From Candidatus Nitrosoglobus terrae (GTDB taxonomy: Bacteria; Pseudomonadota; Gammaproteobacteria; Nitrosococcales; Nitrosococcaceae): 64,000 nucleotides of DNA. Positions 1-9,196 of this stretch are shown here, in pieces. The position numbers were made by a program, and so were the translations under genes. How positions within the stretch are numbered: position 1 is the stretch's first letter; each line of letters opens with the position of its first letter. A model generated the notes under the pieces. It had not been told where the DNA came from. It was given only the letters and a program-made list of their open reading frames with translations, and made no database searches. The stretch lies in assembly GCF_002356115.1 (NCBI RefSeq), contig NZ_AP014836.1:186001-250000 (forward strand), in the 5' to 3' direction.

Positions 1-167
1 TTCATAGGCCCACCCATGACAACGAGCCAATCAATGGTGGCTAGCTCAGGTAATGGATCGCCCTGATAAAATTTAGTCGCGAATAGGGGATGACTATGGG
101 ATCTTGCCCATGATTCAATACTCCCTAGCTTTTCAAAAGCCACATGCTGAAGATAATGGATTTTCAT
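1..167 (-). CDS. class I glutamine amidotransferase-like protein (partial, N-terminus only)
   Basis: An open frame runs leftwards from an ATG at 165-167 off the window edge, so only about 55 N-terminal residues are visible. It begins MKIHYLQHVAFEKLG and contains WLVVMGGPM. A hydrophobic strand ending in MGGPM is typical of the N-terminal half of GMP-synthase-like class I glutamine amidotransferases, just before the nucleophile elbow. The catalytic Cys/His/Glu lie outside the window. It starts 6 bp after the stop codon of the upstream SMR exporter gene and on the same strand, so the two are probably co-transcribed. The family assignment rests on this short stretch only and the substrate is unknown. 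Confidence 0.6.
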   Translation of the reverse strand, partial: MKIHYLQHVAFEKLGSIESWARSHSHPLFATKFYQGDPLPELATIDWLVVMGGPM

Positions 168-173
168 AGGGTA

Positions 174-491
174 TTAGGGTGAGGTAAGTTTAAGCCCAAC
201 GATACCAGTTATGATCAAAGCGATACAAGATAAACGCGAAAGGGCAGCGGATTCTGAGAACAGAATGATTCCTAAAATAGCTGTACCCGAGACACCAATT
301 CCCGTCCAAATAGCGTACCCAGTGCCGATAGGGATCGTTTTGAGTGCCTGAGATAGGAAATATAAACTAATGCTCATGGTTGAAATAGTGAAAATACTAG
401 GCCATAGTTTGGTAAACCCTTCGGTGTATTTTAAACCGATTGCCCAGCTGATCTCGAACAATCCTGCGATTACAAGATTAACCCATGCCAT
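174..491 (-). CDS. sugE: SMR-family exporter, SugE/Gdx (guanidinium exporter) type
   Basis: This 105-residue protein has four predicted membrane helices, the usual length and topology for small multidrug resistance proteins, which work as dual-topology dimers exchanging cation for proton. The helix-1 glutamate is present in the stretch [17 protein letters not shown]. The segment [14 protein letters not shown] and the ending IVGLKL match the SugE/Gdx branch better than EmrE. Known Gdx members export guanidinium; applying that here is inference. A good AAGGAAA-type ribosome-binding site precedes the ATG. The upstream region at 492-750 showed no pair of ACGR-loop hairpins, so a guanidine-II riboswitch is not evident. 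A class I amidotransferase gene follows after 6 bp. Confidence 0.88.
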   Translation of the reverse strand: MAWVNLVIAGLFEISWAIGLKYTEGFTKLWPSIFTISTMSISLYFLSQALKTIPIGTGYAIWTGIGVSGTAILGIILFSESAALSRLSCIALIITGIVGLKLTSP

Positions 492-750
492 ATTTGGTTT
501 CCTTCAAGTTGTATAGTTTAGTTGTTAGGCTAATCATAGGCTATTTATCTGCCTAAGTTAGCTTTAGATAGCGGTCTAAGATCATTTAAATTTAGCGCGA
601 AATAGATGACTGATGTGGGTTGGAGTACCTTAATTGATAATTTAATATACTGCTTTATATAGTTAGCGCCAAATGCATCAAAGACGGTAGCGTAAGATGC
701 TGGCGGTTAGATTCTTTATTTTTAAACACTGATAATAGAAGGAATATACG

Positions 751-1458
751 ATGGATTTTGGAAATCTTGTGGGACAACTGCTACAGGGAGTTACCGATCA
801 GAGTAGCTCCAGATTAGAACATGTGACTAGCTCTAATGTGCTTGGTAACCTAATGGACGTTGCTCAAGACTTTCTCAGTAAAAAACAAGCAGGAGAGATG
901 ACAGGCGGGCAGCTTGGCAGTCTTGGTGCTCTTGCTGGTGCGTTACTGGGTGGAGGTGGTGAAGCTGCAAAAGGGGCGATTGGGGGCAGCGCCATGGCAA
1001 TTCTGGGAGCATTAGCCGCTAGTGCATTGCAAAAAAGAGAAAGCATGCAATCTACACAGCCACCTTCTTTACCTCAAGATCACGTTGAGGCCTTAACTGC
1101 CCCAGAAACTGAGCAGTTGATTATTCGCGCCATGATAGGGGCTGCTAAAGCAGATGGGCAGATTGATCAGAAAGAACTAGATAAGATCTTTGGCCGAATA
1201 AATGCCGATCATCTTACGGATAAGGAGCGTCAATTTTTGATGGAAGAGCTTAGCCGTCCAACGGATTTACAGGCTTTAGTTGCTGCGGTACCCAATCAAG
1301 CTGTAGCAGCGCAAGTTTATGCAGCTTCTTTGTTTGCGATTGATATTGATACAGAGGCTGAGCGAATCTATCTACAGCAGTTAGCTGAGGTGTTAAAGCT
1401 TGATTTAGAAACCGTAAACCATCTTCATGAGCTGACTGGGTTAAATAAACCCGCATAA
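751..1458 (+). CDS. DUF533 / TerB-like protein (YebE type)
   Basis: This 235-residue protein has three parts: an N-terminal region with a Gly/Ala-rich hydrophobic stretch (about residues 50-95), a short polar linker, and a C-terminal helical domain beginning near MIGAAKADGQID. That acidic helix-turn pattern (AAKADGQIDQKE) is the hallmark of the TerB-like fold in DUF533 proteins such as E. coli YebE. The fold is linked by family to metal binding or stress, but no biochemical role is firmly known. The start is supported by an AGAAGGAA ribosome-binding site 7 bases upstream. It is transcribed away from sugE and convergent with htpX. Family membership is fairly sure; function is not. Confidence 0.82.
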   Translation: MDFGNLVGQLLQGVTDQSSSRLEHVTSSNVLGNLMDVAQDFLSKKQAGEMTGGQLGSLGALAGALLGGGGEAAKGAIGGSAMAILGALAASALQKRESMQSTQPPSLPQDHVEALTAPETEQLIIRAMIGAAKADGQIDQKELDKIFGRINADHLTDKERQFLMEELSRPTDLQALVAAVPNQAVAAQVYAASLFAIDIDTEAERIYLQQLAEVLKLDLETVNHLHELTGLNKPA

Positions 1459-1479
1459 TTGCTCAATAGGGCGGCGGCT

Positions 1480-2442
1480 CTATGGAGTCAGTCGCCCTTC
1501 TAAAGCAGCAATACGATTTTCAATACTGGGATGGGTGGCAAAAAAAGAATCCCCTTTATGATAAATATAAGCTGCGCTGCGATAGGCTTGCCCGGTATCG
1601 GTGTGATCGTATTGATAGGTTTCGTGTTCGCTGGAGATTTTACGCAAGGCGCTAATCATGGCCTGATTATCTTGTGTTAACTCAACTGATGCAGCATCCG
1701 CCATATATTCTCGGGTACGGGATAAATAAAAATAGAGCACTTGGGTGATTAGGGGCAGCACCATATTTAGTATGATGAGCAATAACCGCGCTTTATTGGC
1801 CGCTTCATTACGCCGATTATCTTGTGCGCTGGAAAGATAAAATAATTGGCTAAAAATATTGGTGATGGTCAAAATGACGTTGGCTAAAATACCGACGTAT
1901 AAAGTCAGTTTTGAATCCCCATGAACAATATGCCCCACTTCATGGGCAAGTACGGCTTGTATTTCTTGCCGATTAAGTCGATCTAATAATCCTTGAGTAA
2001 CCCCTACCAGAGCGTTTTCTGCTGACCATCCGGCAGCAAAGGCGTTAGGCTCTGGGGTATTTAAAATATACAGCTTGGGAATATAGCCTAAGGTAGCGCC
2101 AAGGCTAAGTTCTTCAATAATATTCAGTAATTGGCGCTCAATATTGGAATTTTCTCCCTCTGGGGTGATTTCTCGGGCTTCCATGCCAGTGAGCATCATT
2201 TTAGGGCCAAAATGATGAATGACTCCTAACCCAAGCACGGTTAAAGCTAAAATCCCCAATGTAGCGTAAGGGGTGCGCTGAAATTGGATAAATAATAATA
2301 GGTTTTGAGTGAAATCAAGCTGAGGATCGGCGTTGAACAGGATATCTACCAATAACCCCACAAGGCACATAATGGCGATATAAGTGAGCACGACCCACCG
2401 CGTGCGAGAATTATTTCTACGGATAATTTCTCTAAAATCCAT
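1480..2442 (-). CDS. htpX: membrane zinc metalloprotease, HtpX-like (M48B)
   Basis: This 320-residue inner-membrane peptidase has two N-terminal membrane segments (about residues 18-35 and 60-76), then a catalytic domain with the zinc motif HEVGH at residues 167-171, a further pair of hydrophobic helices, and the downstream glutamate region REYMADA that supplies the third zinc ligand. HtpX proteases degrade damaged or misfolded membrane proteins. A GGGGAG ribosome-binding site supports the ATG. It lies 33 bp downstream of lemA on the same strand, and lemA-htpX pairing is common in bacteria. It belongs to the lemA-linked subgroup rather than being clearly orthologous to E. coli HtpX. Confidence 0.88.
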   Translation of the reverse strand: MDFREIIRRNNSRTRWVVLTYIAIMCLVGLLVDILFNADPQLDFTQNLLLFIQFQRTPYATLGILALTVLGLGVIHHFGPKMMLTGMEAREITPEGENSNIERQLLNIIEELSLGATLGYIPKLYILNTPEPNAFAAGWSAENALVGVTQGLLDRLNRQEIQAVLAHEVGHIVHGDSKLTLYVGILANVILTITNIFSQLFYLSSAQDNRRNEAANKARLLLIILNMVLPLITQVLYFYLSRTREYMADAASVELTQDNQAMISALRKISSEHETYQYDHTDTGQAYRSAAYIYHKGDSFFATHPSIENRIAALEGRLTP

Positions 2443-2475
2443 GATGAACTCCCCAAGAGGCTATATTTTGACCAT

Positions 2476-3039
2476 TTAATCAAAGCTAATCCGACGCTGT
2501 TCCTCTGCCTTGATAGTTGCTTCATCTAAGCGCCAATAATCTTTATTCAAATTTAATTGCGGGAAAAATTTCACAATAAATAAAGCAGGCATAGAACCAA
2601 TATAGGCTTGAAATTTTTCTAAGGTATTGTTATAGCCCCGCTTGGCAAAAGAGAGTTTATTTTCCGTAGAGACAATCTCCTCTTGTAAATTAGCCATGAT
2701 CTGATCAGATTTTAGATCGGGATAATTTTCCACCGCCATTTGAATAGCGCCGCTGGAAACTACCCGAGAAAGTTCTTCTTCTGCGGCTTTCGATTCCACT
2801 GGATGAGCCTGTTGCGCTTGCGTTCGTAATGCCGTGATTTTAGTAAAGACCTCTGACTCATGGGCTAAGTATTTTTTAACGGTGGCTAACAAGCTATCAA
2901 AGACCTTCCCACGCCGATCCAGCTGTATGGAAATTTCGGCCTCACTGGAAATAACGGCTTGGCGTAAAGAAACCACTTGATTATAAAAATAAAACACCAG
3001 CACCACTAAACCCAGCACAATCAGCAATAATTCCATCAT
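2476..3039 (-). CDS. lemA: LemA family protein
   Basis: This protein of about 187 residues has one N-terminal membrane helix (LLLIVLGLVVLVFYFY) followed by a long helical region containing the family-typical stretches YPDLKSDQ and SFAKRGYNNTLEKFQ. LemA proteins are anchored by the N-terminal helix with a coiled-coil domain outside; their function is poorly known, though they often accompany an M48 protease, as here with htpX downstream. The frame opens at a TTG at 3051, but I chose the ATG at 3039 because an AAGGA motif lies just upstream. An adjacent ATG at 3036 is equally possible. Confidence 0.9.
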   Translation of the reverse strand: MMELLLIVLGLVVLVFYFYNQVVSLRQAVISSEAEISIQLDRRGKVFDSLLATVKKYLAHESEVFTKITALRTQAQQAHPVESKAAEEELSRVVSSGAIQMAVENYPDLKSDQIMANLQEEIVSTENKLSFAKRGYNNTLEKFQAYIGSMPALFIVKFFPQLNLNKDYWRLDEATIKAEEQRRISFD

Positions 3040-3193
3040 CCTATCCTTCAATAAAGAGTAATTGAGATTTCAATCATATCTTAAATCTTGGGGCTTGCGG
3101 CTAAATAATACCCTAATAGATTTTCTGGCCATTCGCCCATGCTTGATAGATGTTCTTAAAATTCCTCGGACGTGATAATGCCTGTGCTAACGC

Positions 3194-4203
3194 TTACGCT
3201 TGTTGGATTAGCTGAGGTGTCATGGGTTTGACAAGTAGATCCCGTAAATTGCGCGCATCATTTTCTGACTGCGGGATATCTTTACTGATTATGCAAATAG
3301 CGCTGAGCTTGGCTTAGCTGGGGGAATATCCTTGTTCAGTAGCCTTGTGATACCAATTGCAGCTTGCTTATAATCCAGCGAAATGCCTTGGCTATGCTTG
3401 CACAGGGCAGCAAGGCATGATTGGCCTCTAACATCGTTTGTGCTGGCAAGTTGCGAGCAGAGATTATTAAAGGCTTCTTGGTAGTTTTGCTTTTGGAGAG
3501 CGGCTTGTGCACGTTCCCAGATAGGTTTCTCAGCAGGAATAGGCTCCTCAGTAGCCGAAGATAATGTTTGACTGCTCTCCTTTAAGAGGGATTTCGCTGA
3601 TATCAGGTGTTAGCTTTTCTATAGCCTGTTCTTCAAAATACTGTTTATCAGGATCTCGATTCCGTTCACATAGTGATACTGCCCGAGTAATAGCGTCTCC
3701 TGATCCAGATAATGAGTAATTAAGGTAGATATCATTTTTCTTCTGTATTTTTGGGAAATTGAGCTTTATTCGTAGTGTATTGCCAATTTTTAGGTCGTTA
3801 ACAAATTGATTTAGTTCTGGCGTGTCTAGTGCAATAAATCCTGATAAATTGCTATTATTATTGATGACTGCTATCCAATGTCCTTTAATCATTTTTTTAC
3901 ATCTACCCGCGCATAAAATACTCCTCGCTTAATTATTCCATTATAATTTAATTCTTTTGACGTAAAAAAGAATATATGTGGATAGATTTCGCTACAATTA
4001 TTCAGTAGGTTTATTATAAATTGAGTATTTTTTCTTTTTGTCTCTAAAGCGCTCATCGCCCTATAAGCCTGAGCTCCATCATCAGTATGGGTAATCCCGC
4101 TGTACCAAGCCCCATGGGATTGTTGCTGTTCTAATTCTATTGCTTCTGCTGAAGCACTAAGACCTATGATAATACAAATACTTAAAGTTTTAAGTAAAAT
4201 CAT
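3194..4203 (-). pseudogene. broken secreted Sel1-repeat protein gene
   Basis: Read right to left, the gene opens with an AAGGA site and a signal-peptide-like start, MILLKTLSICIII...AEAIE. Four lesions follow. (1) A run of seven A (T at 3892-3898) ends the first frame; one extra A would join it to the next frame, which begins MIKGHWIAVINNNSN. (2) A shift near 3575-3585 moves into the frame continuing EEPIPAEKPIWERAQAALQ. (3) A shift near 3355-3362 falls inside a Sel1-like repeat (DYKQAA then NWYHKATEQGYSP). (4) A TAA sits at 3314-3316. The last frame ends at 3194. The Sel1 match is from the KATEQGYSPAQAKL-like pattern. Sel1 proteins serve as protein-interaction scaffolds, often exported. The leader closely resembles that of the next gene upstream at 5137. 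Confidence 0.65.
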
Positions 4204-4360
4204 CCGTTTATTCCTTAAACGTTACTCAGCTTGTAATGTACATAAAGATCGAACTTTAGAGACTATTAGTCATTCATTTTATTAGTATTAATAATTTTTG
4301 CTACTTTACTTAAGGTGTTGCTATTTTATCAATTAGAGTTTTGTTGTTACTAATTTAACT

Positions 4361-5137
4361 TCAATAATTGAGTAGTATGTTTACTACTAAGTTTAGTACC
4401 TTTTTATCAGAATATAACCCTAATGCAGAGCCAATCTTACCTCCAGCTGCAATTGATAATACAGCAACGCCAACCGCAATATTCCGTGCTGACTTAATTA
4501 TTCTTGGCGCGTCATTAAAGCCATAGTTAGCTAACTTCTGTATGATTCTACTTATGGCCGGGTTAATAGCTGATAATTCTGGTCGCTTCTTTATTTCTAA
4601 TTGAGCATTTTTTATCATAGCGGTAATCTCAATTCCATTACTAATTCCTAAATCCTTATTCAAAGACTGGCCTGTTGGATCTTTTTTCAGTAACGCATAA
4701 ATTTTCTGAATACCTTTATCTTTACTGACCACTTCAGGTAACTGAATACCGGCTTGTAATCCAGCTGCAAGGCTTATGCTATTTTGAGAGTTCAGCAACA
4801 ATATTCTCTTAGTATCATTTTCTTCAAATATATGGGGGGCAATATTAGGATCTAGTTTAGGTAGTTCAGGTTTAATAGGTGCTGATTGATTTAAAGCAGG
4901 ATTATCTGATTGAGAAGTGCTAAAAGCGTAATTTTGTCTCTGATCTTCTCGTTTTTGAGCAGGAAGCATAGTTGCCATTTCTTGAGTACTTTCTGTAGTA
5001 ATGGCTTGCTGTGCCTCACTTTTAATTGGAGAGTTACTAGTAGACAACGCGTATTGTTCCTGTTCCATCTCTATAGCTTCAATGAGCTGGCTAATACTAG
5101 CAATAATACAAATACTCGAAATTTTAAGTAAATTCAT
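4361..5137 (-). CDS. unknown secreted protein with paralogous leader
   Basis: I do not recognise this 258-residue protein. It starts MNLLKISSICIIASISQ, an apparent signal peptide ending near IEAIE, and that leader matches the start of the broken Sel1 gene downstream. A Ser/Gln/Pro-rich region (about residues 30-100) contains the similar motifs YALSTSNS and YAFSTSQS. A helical central region follows, then a Gly/Ala-rich hydrophobic segment (VGVAVLSIAAGGKIGSALGLY) close to the C-terminus. The frame opens at 5161, but the ATG at 5135-5137 is preferred because an AGGA site precedes it and because of the shared leader. The neighbours are a pseudogene and a duplicated gene fragment, so this is accessory DNA. 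Whether the hydrophobic tail inserts in a membrane is unknown. Confidence 0.6.
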   Translation of the reverse strand: MNLLKISSICIIASISQLIEAIEMEQEQYALSTSNSPIKSEAQQAITTESTQEMATMLPAQKREDQRQNYAFSTSQSDNPALNQSAPIKPELPKLDPNIAPHIFEENDTKRILLLNSQNSISLAAGLQAGIQLPEVVSKDKGIQKIYALLKKDPTGQSLNKDLGISNGIEITAMIKNAQLEIKKRPELSAINPAISRIIQKLANYGFNDAPRIIKSARNIAVGVAVLSIAAGGKIGSALGLYSDKKVLNLVVNILLNY

Positions 5138-5210
5138 GCTCTGATTCCTAAGATATAGCAAGATCTGATGCGCTCGTTTATGAGTTTATCGGTAGATCTA
5201 GGCCATATCT

Positions 5211-5385
5211 AAATGGAAAAAAAGAGTATTACCTTGATTTATTAGATCTTCAGGCTTTTTTAATGATTTCCTTATAATTAACTGCTCTCGTGTGAGGAGA
5301 AATACCCCATGGCCGCCGTGCTCAAATGCCAGCCAAGTAAAGGGGATTTCAGGTAATGCTTGGATGAGGGCATCTATCGTTGCCT
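5211..5385 (-). repeat. duplicated 3' end of prmB (copy A, non-functional)
   Basis: This stretch matches 9197-9385 in the same orientation. The match covers the last 135 or so bases of prmB coding sequence plus the bases just past its stop. The copies share long identical runs, for example TGAGGAGAAATACCCCATGG, with scattered substitutions and a 3-base deletion relative to the functional copy. No intact frame remains. With copy B it brackets the cytochrome c/P450 cassette as an imperfect direct repeat. It ends abruptly at 5385, where similarity to prmB stops. Confidence 0.9.
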
Positions 5386-5547
5386 GATGATGCTATGCTG
5401 AAGAGTAAGTAGGCTATCACATTTTTATGATTTTTCTTATCTATTTTATTCTTGATAATAAACTAATATATATGAAAGGATTACACTGCAATTATCATCC
5501 TTTTTATCAGTACTAATTAAACAAATTCAAGCGAAAAGGAGATTACC

Positions 5548-7604
5548 GTGAAAAAGATTTTTGCGTTATCGAGAAAGCAGTTGTTGTTTTTTATTGTAGT
5601 GTTAGGTTTATTCATTGCAATTTTATCCACCCGTACACTAATTCCAGGAACCGATGCCGATACCGATCGCGGTGCGGCTACAGTTAAGCAAGATTCTGTT
5701 TGGTGATAGCTATAAAACGGTTAAATATCTCGATCAAGGTTGGAACGTTTCCGATAGCCTGTGGTTTTACACGATTACGCAGGGTTCTGACCTAATGCCC
5801 TACGATTTCTTTATGGTGCTGGAAAAGACGGGAGAAACTAAGCTTTTCCGCTCAAACGAGAACATGAATTTTTATCGCTACCTACCCCAGAAAGCGACTT
5901 CCACCAATCCGGATGCATTGCCAGTTGGCTGGGTTAAGGATGATTATAGAGGCAAGGAATACATCGGCCTGACTTGCGCTGCCTGCCATACTGGACAAAT
6001 CAATTATAATGGTGTTGGTATCCGCATCGATGGCGGTCCGGCCAGCGCGGATATGGAAAAGATCATGGAAGGACTCTCGGCAGCATTGAAATACGTGCGT
6101 AAGCATGAAGAAGCCAGAGTCCGGTTTGTCAAGGATGTGTTGGCGCGTGGCAATTACAAATCAGAGGGTGAAGTATTATCTAGAGAAATATGAACTGCGT
6201 CTTACCAGCTATACAATCATTAACCACAGTCCAACACCCTACGGTTATGCGCGACTAGATGCTTTTGGACGCATTTATAATCGCGTGCTCGAATATCTCA
6301 TTAACGAAAGAGAGTTAGACAATTTATTGCGCGACCGCCGCATCGTGGGTGACGACGGTATACCGGATAAAAAACTTAACAAGATTCTGACAGATATGGG
6401 GAAGATTGTGACTGGCGATCAGCGTGACCGCGTGATGGAACGTCTGGCGCAGAATTTGACCATGCAGCAATTAGAGCAGTTGCGCAAAGCGTTATTCAAT
6501 CCAGCGGATGCGCCTGTTAGCTATCCTTTTCTATGGGATATCCCGCAACATGATTATGTGCAATGGAACGGTCTGGCTGCCAACGCTGGGCTAGGGCCGG
6601 TCGGACGCAATACCGGTGAAGTGATTGGCGTATTCGGTACACTGGATTGGCATGAGGCGAAAAAGGCAAACCTTTCCACGCTGATTGGCGGACAAAATAC
6701 CCGTACGAAAATCAGCTTTGATTCTTCGGTAAATGTGCACAATCTGCGCGAAACTGAATTTCATCTGCAAAAATTGCAGTCTCCACAATGGCCGGAAGAT
6801 ATTTTAGGCGCTATTGACAGGGGACGCGCATCGCGAGGTCTATCTTTGTTTAATGAGTACTGCGCTGGCTGTCATGCAAATATTGTTCGCGATGATCTAG
6901 GCCGCCGTATTATTGCGAATATGTCTAGGGTCAGCGATGTTGGCACCGATCCGGTGATGGCCGAGAACGGTTTCAGCTATACTGGATACTCTGGAATACT
7001 GCGTGACCAATATGTCAATCTCGGTGTTGGTAGCATCTTACTGGATCAGAAAGTACCGGTAGCTGCTTTGTTGACCAAGGCGACTTTGAACGTGGTCGCA
7101 ACGCCGGATCCTGATAAGCTGTTTTTTCAGCGCTGGTTTGATTGGGTTATCGATATTGTTAAGGCGTATTCCAGCAATGAAATTAAACCATCGATCAAAC
7201 ATGGCAATTATGATCCGGATACGACCGCAAAACCGCTGGCTTCGTTGAATGCCTACAAAGCGCGATCACTGAACGGTATTTGGGCGACGGCTCCGTATTT
7301 GCATAACGGCTCAGTACCGACACTGTACGATTTATTATTACCTAAGAAACGTGCAGGCGATCCGGAAGACGGTGAGTACCGTCCGGATCAATTTAAGGTT
7401 GGGTCGCGTGAATTTGATTCGGTAAAGGTGGGTTTGAAGAGCAGCGGGTATCAGGGCTATAAATTCGATACTCAGTTAAAAGGTAATAGCAATGCGGGGC
7501 ATGAATATGCAGCTGGTAAAACGAAGCAGTTGAATGGAGAAACTCTAAAACCGCTGACTAAGGAAGAGCGGCTGGATTTGCTGGAATATCTTAAGACTCT
7601 GTAA
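5548..7604 (+). pseudogene. di-haem cytochrome c peroxidase-like protein, two frameshifts
   Basis: The gene opens at a GTG (5548) behind a strong AAAAGGAG site and encodes a membrane or signal segment (LLFFIVVLGLFIAIL). That frame ends in TGA near 5705. A second frame holds LDQGW, MPYDFF and the first haem motif CAACH (codons at 5975-5989), ending at 6193. A third frame from about 6165 carries YGYARLDAFGR, PFLWDIPQHDYVQWNG, the second haem motif CAGCH (6861-6875) and the C-terminal ARSLNGIWATAPYLHNGSVP. Two CxxCH sites with the LNGIWATAPYLHNGSVP region place it in the MauG/bacterial cytochrome c peroxidase superfamily: periplasmic di-haem enzymes acting on peroxides or organic substrates. Both shifts go to the +1 frame. 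The P450 gene follows after 57 bp. The rubber oxygenase RoxA is a more distant alternative relative. Confidence 0.78.
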
Positions 7605-7661
7605 TTTATTATGAGCAATTAGCCATCATTAATGATTAATGAATGAGAGGGGAGTAATGAA

Positions 7662-8951
7662 ATGAGTGCAAGTTATCTTGAACGGTATGATGCGGCCCCC
7701 GATGCAGAAAAATTTCCGCTGGTACGGCGCTAGATAGATACGGAACCGTTGCCATTTTTTAAGGAACTGCGTGCCAACCGCCCGATCTTAGTAACGCCGG
7801 ACTGCACGCTGGTCACCCGCTTTGACGATGTCAGAGAAATCTTAACGATGTATAAGGTATTCACTGTTAAACCGTATTATGAGCCGCCTAATCCTAAGAT
7901 GGATCCTAGCTATCTGATAGCGAATGATGATAATGCGTTGCATACTCGTGAGAAATCGCTAATGCAATTTATGCTGAATCGCGATGATTTACCAAGGGTA
8001 CGCAATTTAGTTGCGGAAATTGCCAGTGGAATTCTCGATGATGCTAAAGGCAAGATTGAAATTGTGAACAGTTTTTGCCGGATGGTACCGGCGACGTTAG
8101 TTCAAAAATATTTTGGACTGACAGGCGCGAAGCGAGAAGATTTAATTGAATGGTCATACTGGAATCAATATGATACCTTTCATAATCAGCCATTCGACCT
8201 AGTCCCGACGGACATTTCGCAGCAGATTATCAATCGCCATAATGAGACTTCCAAGAAACTCGGTGACTATATCGTGATGCTGATTGCAAAGCGCTTGCCG
8301 GCGGTAAAACTCGAAAAATTGACGTTCTCGACGATTGTCCGGCTGGATGATGATATTGTCACTCGGATGCTGCGCACCAGTTTTGCTAAAACATTGGATT
8401 TTGACATCAAACAGTTAGGTATAAACGCCGGCGGCCTTCTGATCGGTGCAATCGAGACAACGTCGCAAGCTGTCGCTCAAGTGCTACAATATTTATTTCA
8501 GCATTCACAATGGTTGGCTATGGCCAAAGCCGCTGCACAAAAGGAGGATACTACCGAGTTCGATGGCATTGTGTGGGAAGCGCTGCGATTTGTACCAATC
8601 ACGTCGTATTTATTCCGTACCACCGCTAGCGACTATATGGTGGGAGAGGGAACAGAATATAAGACGGTTTTACGCGCCAATACTTATGTATTGTTGGTGA
8701 CGTTGTCTGCAATGTTCGATGAACGAGCATTCGAATCTCCAGATGAATTTATTCCGCAACGCAACTGGTATAACTACTTCCATTTTGGTTTTGGTGCTCA
8801 TCAATGCCTAGGTCGTTATGTCGGTATGGTGATGATTCCGGAAATGGTGCGGCAGGTTTTGCTGAAGAAAGATATTGATCCTAAAGGCAATATAAAATAT
8901 GACAAGAGTCCGTTCCCAGAAGTATATAATTTATCATGGATTGCAGCATAA
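7662..8951 (+). pseudogene. cytochrome P450, nonsense codon at codon 24
   Basis: An ATG at 7662 behind a GGGGAG site opens a frame reading MSASYLERYDAAPDAEKF...LVRR, then an in-frame TAG at 7731-7733, then IDTEPLPFFKELRANRP without shift to 8951. All P450 hallmarks follow: an I-helix stretch IGAIETT, the ExxR motif as EALR, and the haem-thiolate loop FGFGAHQCLG (about 8782-8811) whose Cys ligates haem. Reading the TAG as a mutated Trp codon gives a protein of about 429 residues, normal for a soluble bacterial P450. A restart at the downstream TTG (7749) could give an almost full-length protein, so loss of function is likely but not certain. It would oxidise an unknown organic substrate. No ferredoxin or reductase gene is nearby. 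Confidence 0.82.
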
Positions 8952-9059
8952 ATCTTAGGCTTTATGCGGTTCGAACAGTAACAAATAGGAAGTGAAATTT
9001 AATCTGTTGTATCGATTAATTTATTTTCTTTGTTGCCTGTAGAGTAGGGATGTTAAAGA

Positions 9060-9108
9060 CAGTGTTCTATAGTTCAAGCTGTTTGTGATTACTGACTATA
9101 GAACACTG
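9060..9108. repeat. 14-bp perfect inverted repeat between P450 and prmB
   Basis: CAGTGTTCTATAGT at 9060-9073 is repeated as its exact reverse complement at 9095-9108 with a 21-base spacer. It lies in the gap between the convergent P450 and prmB genes (8952-9234), which contains no gene. There is no T-run on either side, so a standard intrinsic terminator is not indicated. It may be a transcript-end hairpin or a remnant of a mobile element. Confidence 0.8.
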
Positions 9109-9196
9109 CCTACCTTCTAAAATTTTAGTAATTTGATTTCTCAGTAGCCGATCTGGCTTTATCGCTGCTTTCCTAGTCACCCGCTGATATTTGATG

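Noticed and set aside
492-750. Possible guanidine riboswitch upstream of sugE
   Set aside because: I looked for paired hairpins with ACGR loops and did not see them; nothing else matched a riboswitch consensus by eye.
3889-4203. Two separate small genes with ATGA overlap (3548-3892 and 3889-4203)
   Set aside because: The second frame has no signal peptide, the junction is a seven-A run, and downstream family sequence continues only after further shifts, so one broken gene explains the data better.
5654-6193. Two independent cytochrome genes (5654-6193 and 6105-7604)
   Set aside because: Each carries one CxxCH and only part of a di-haem fold; together they make one protein of normal architecture with a better start at 5548.
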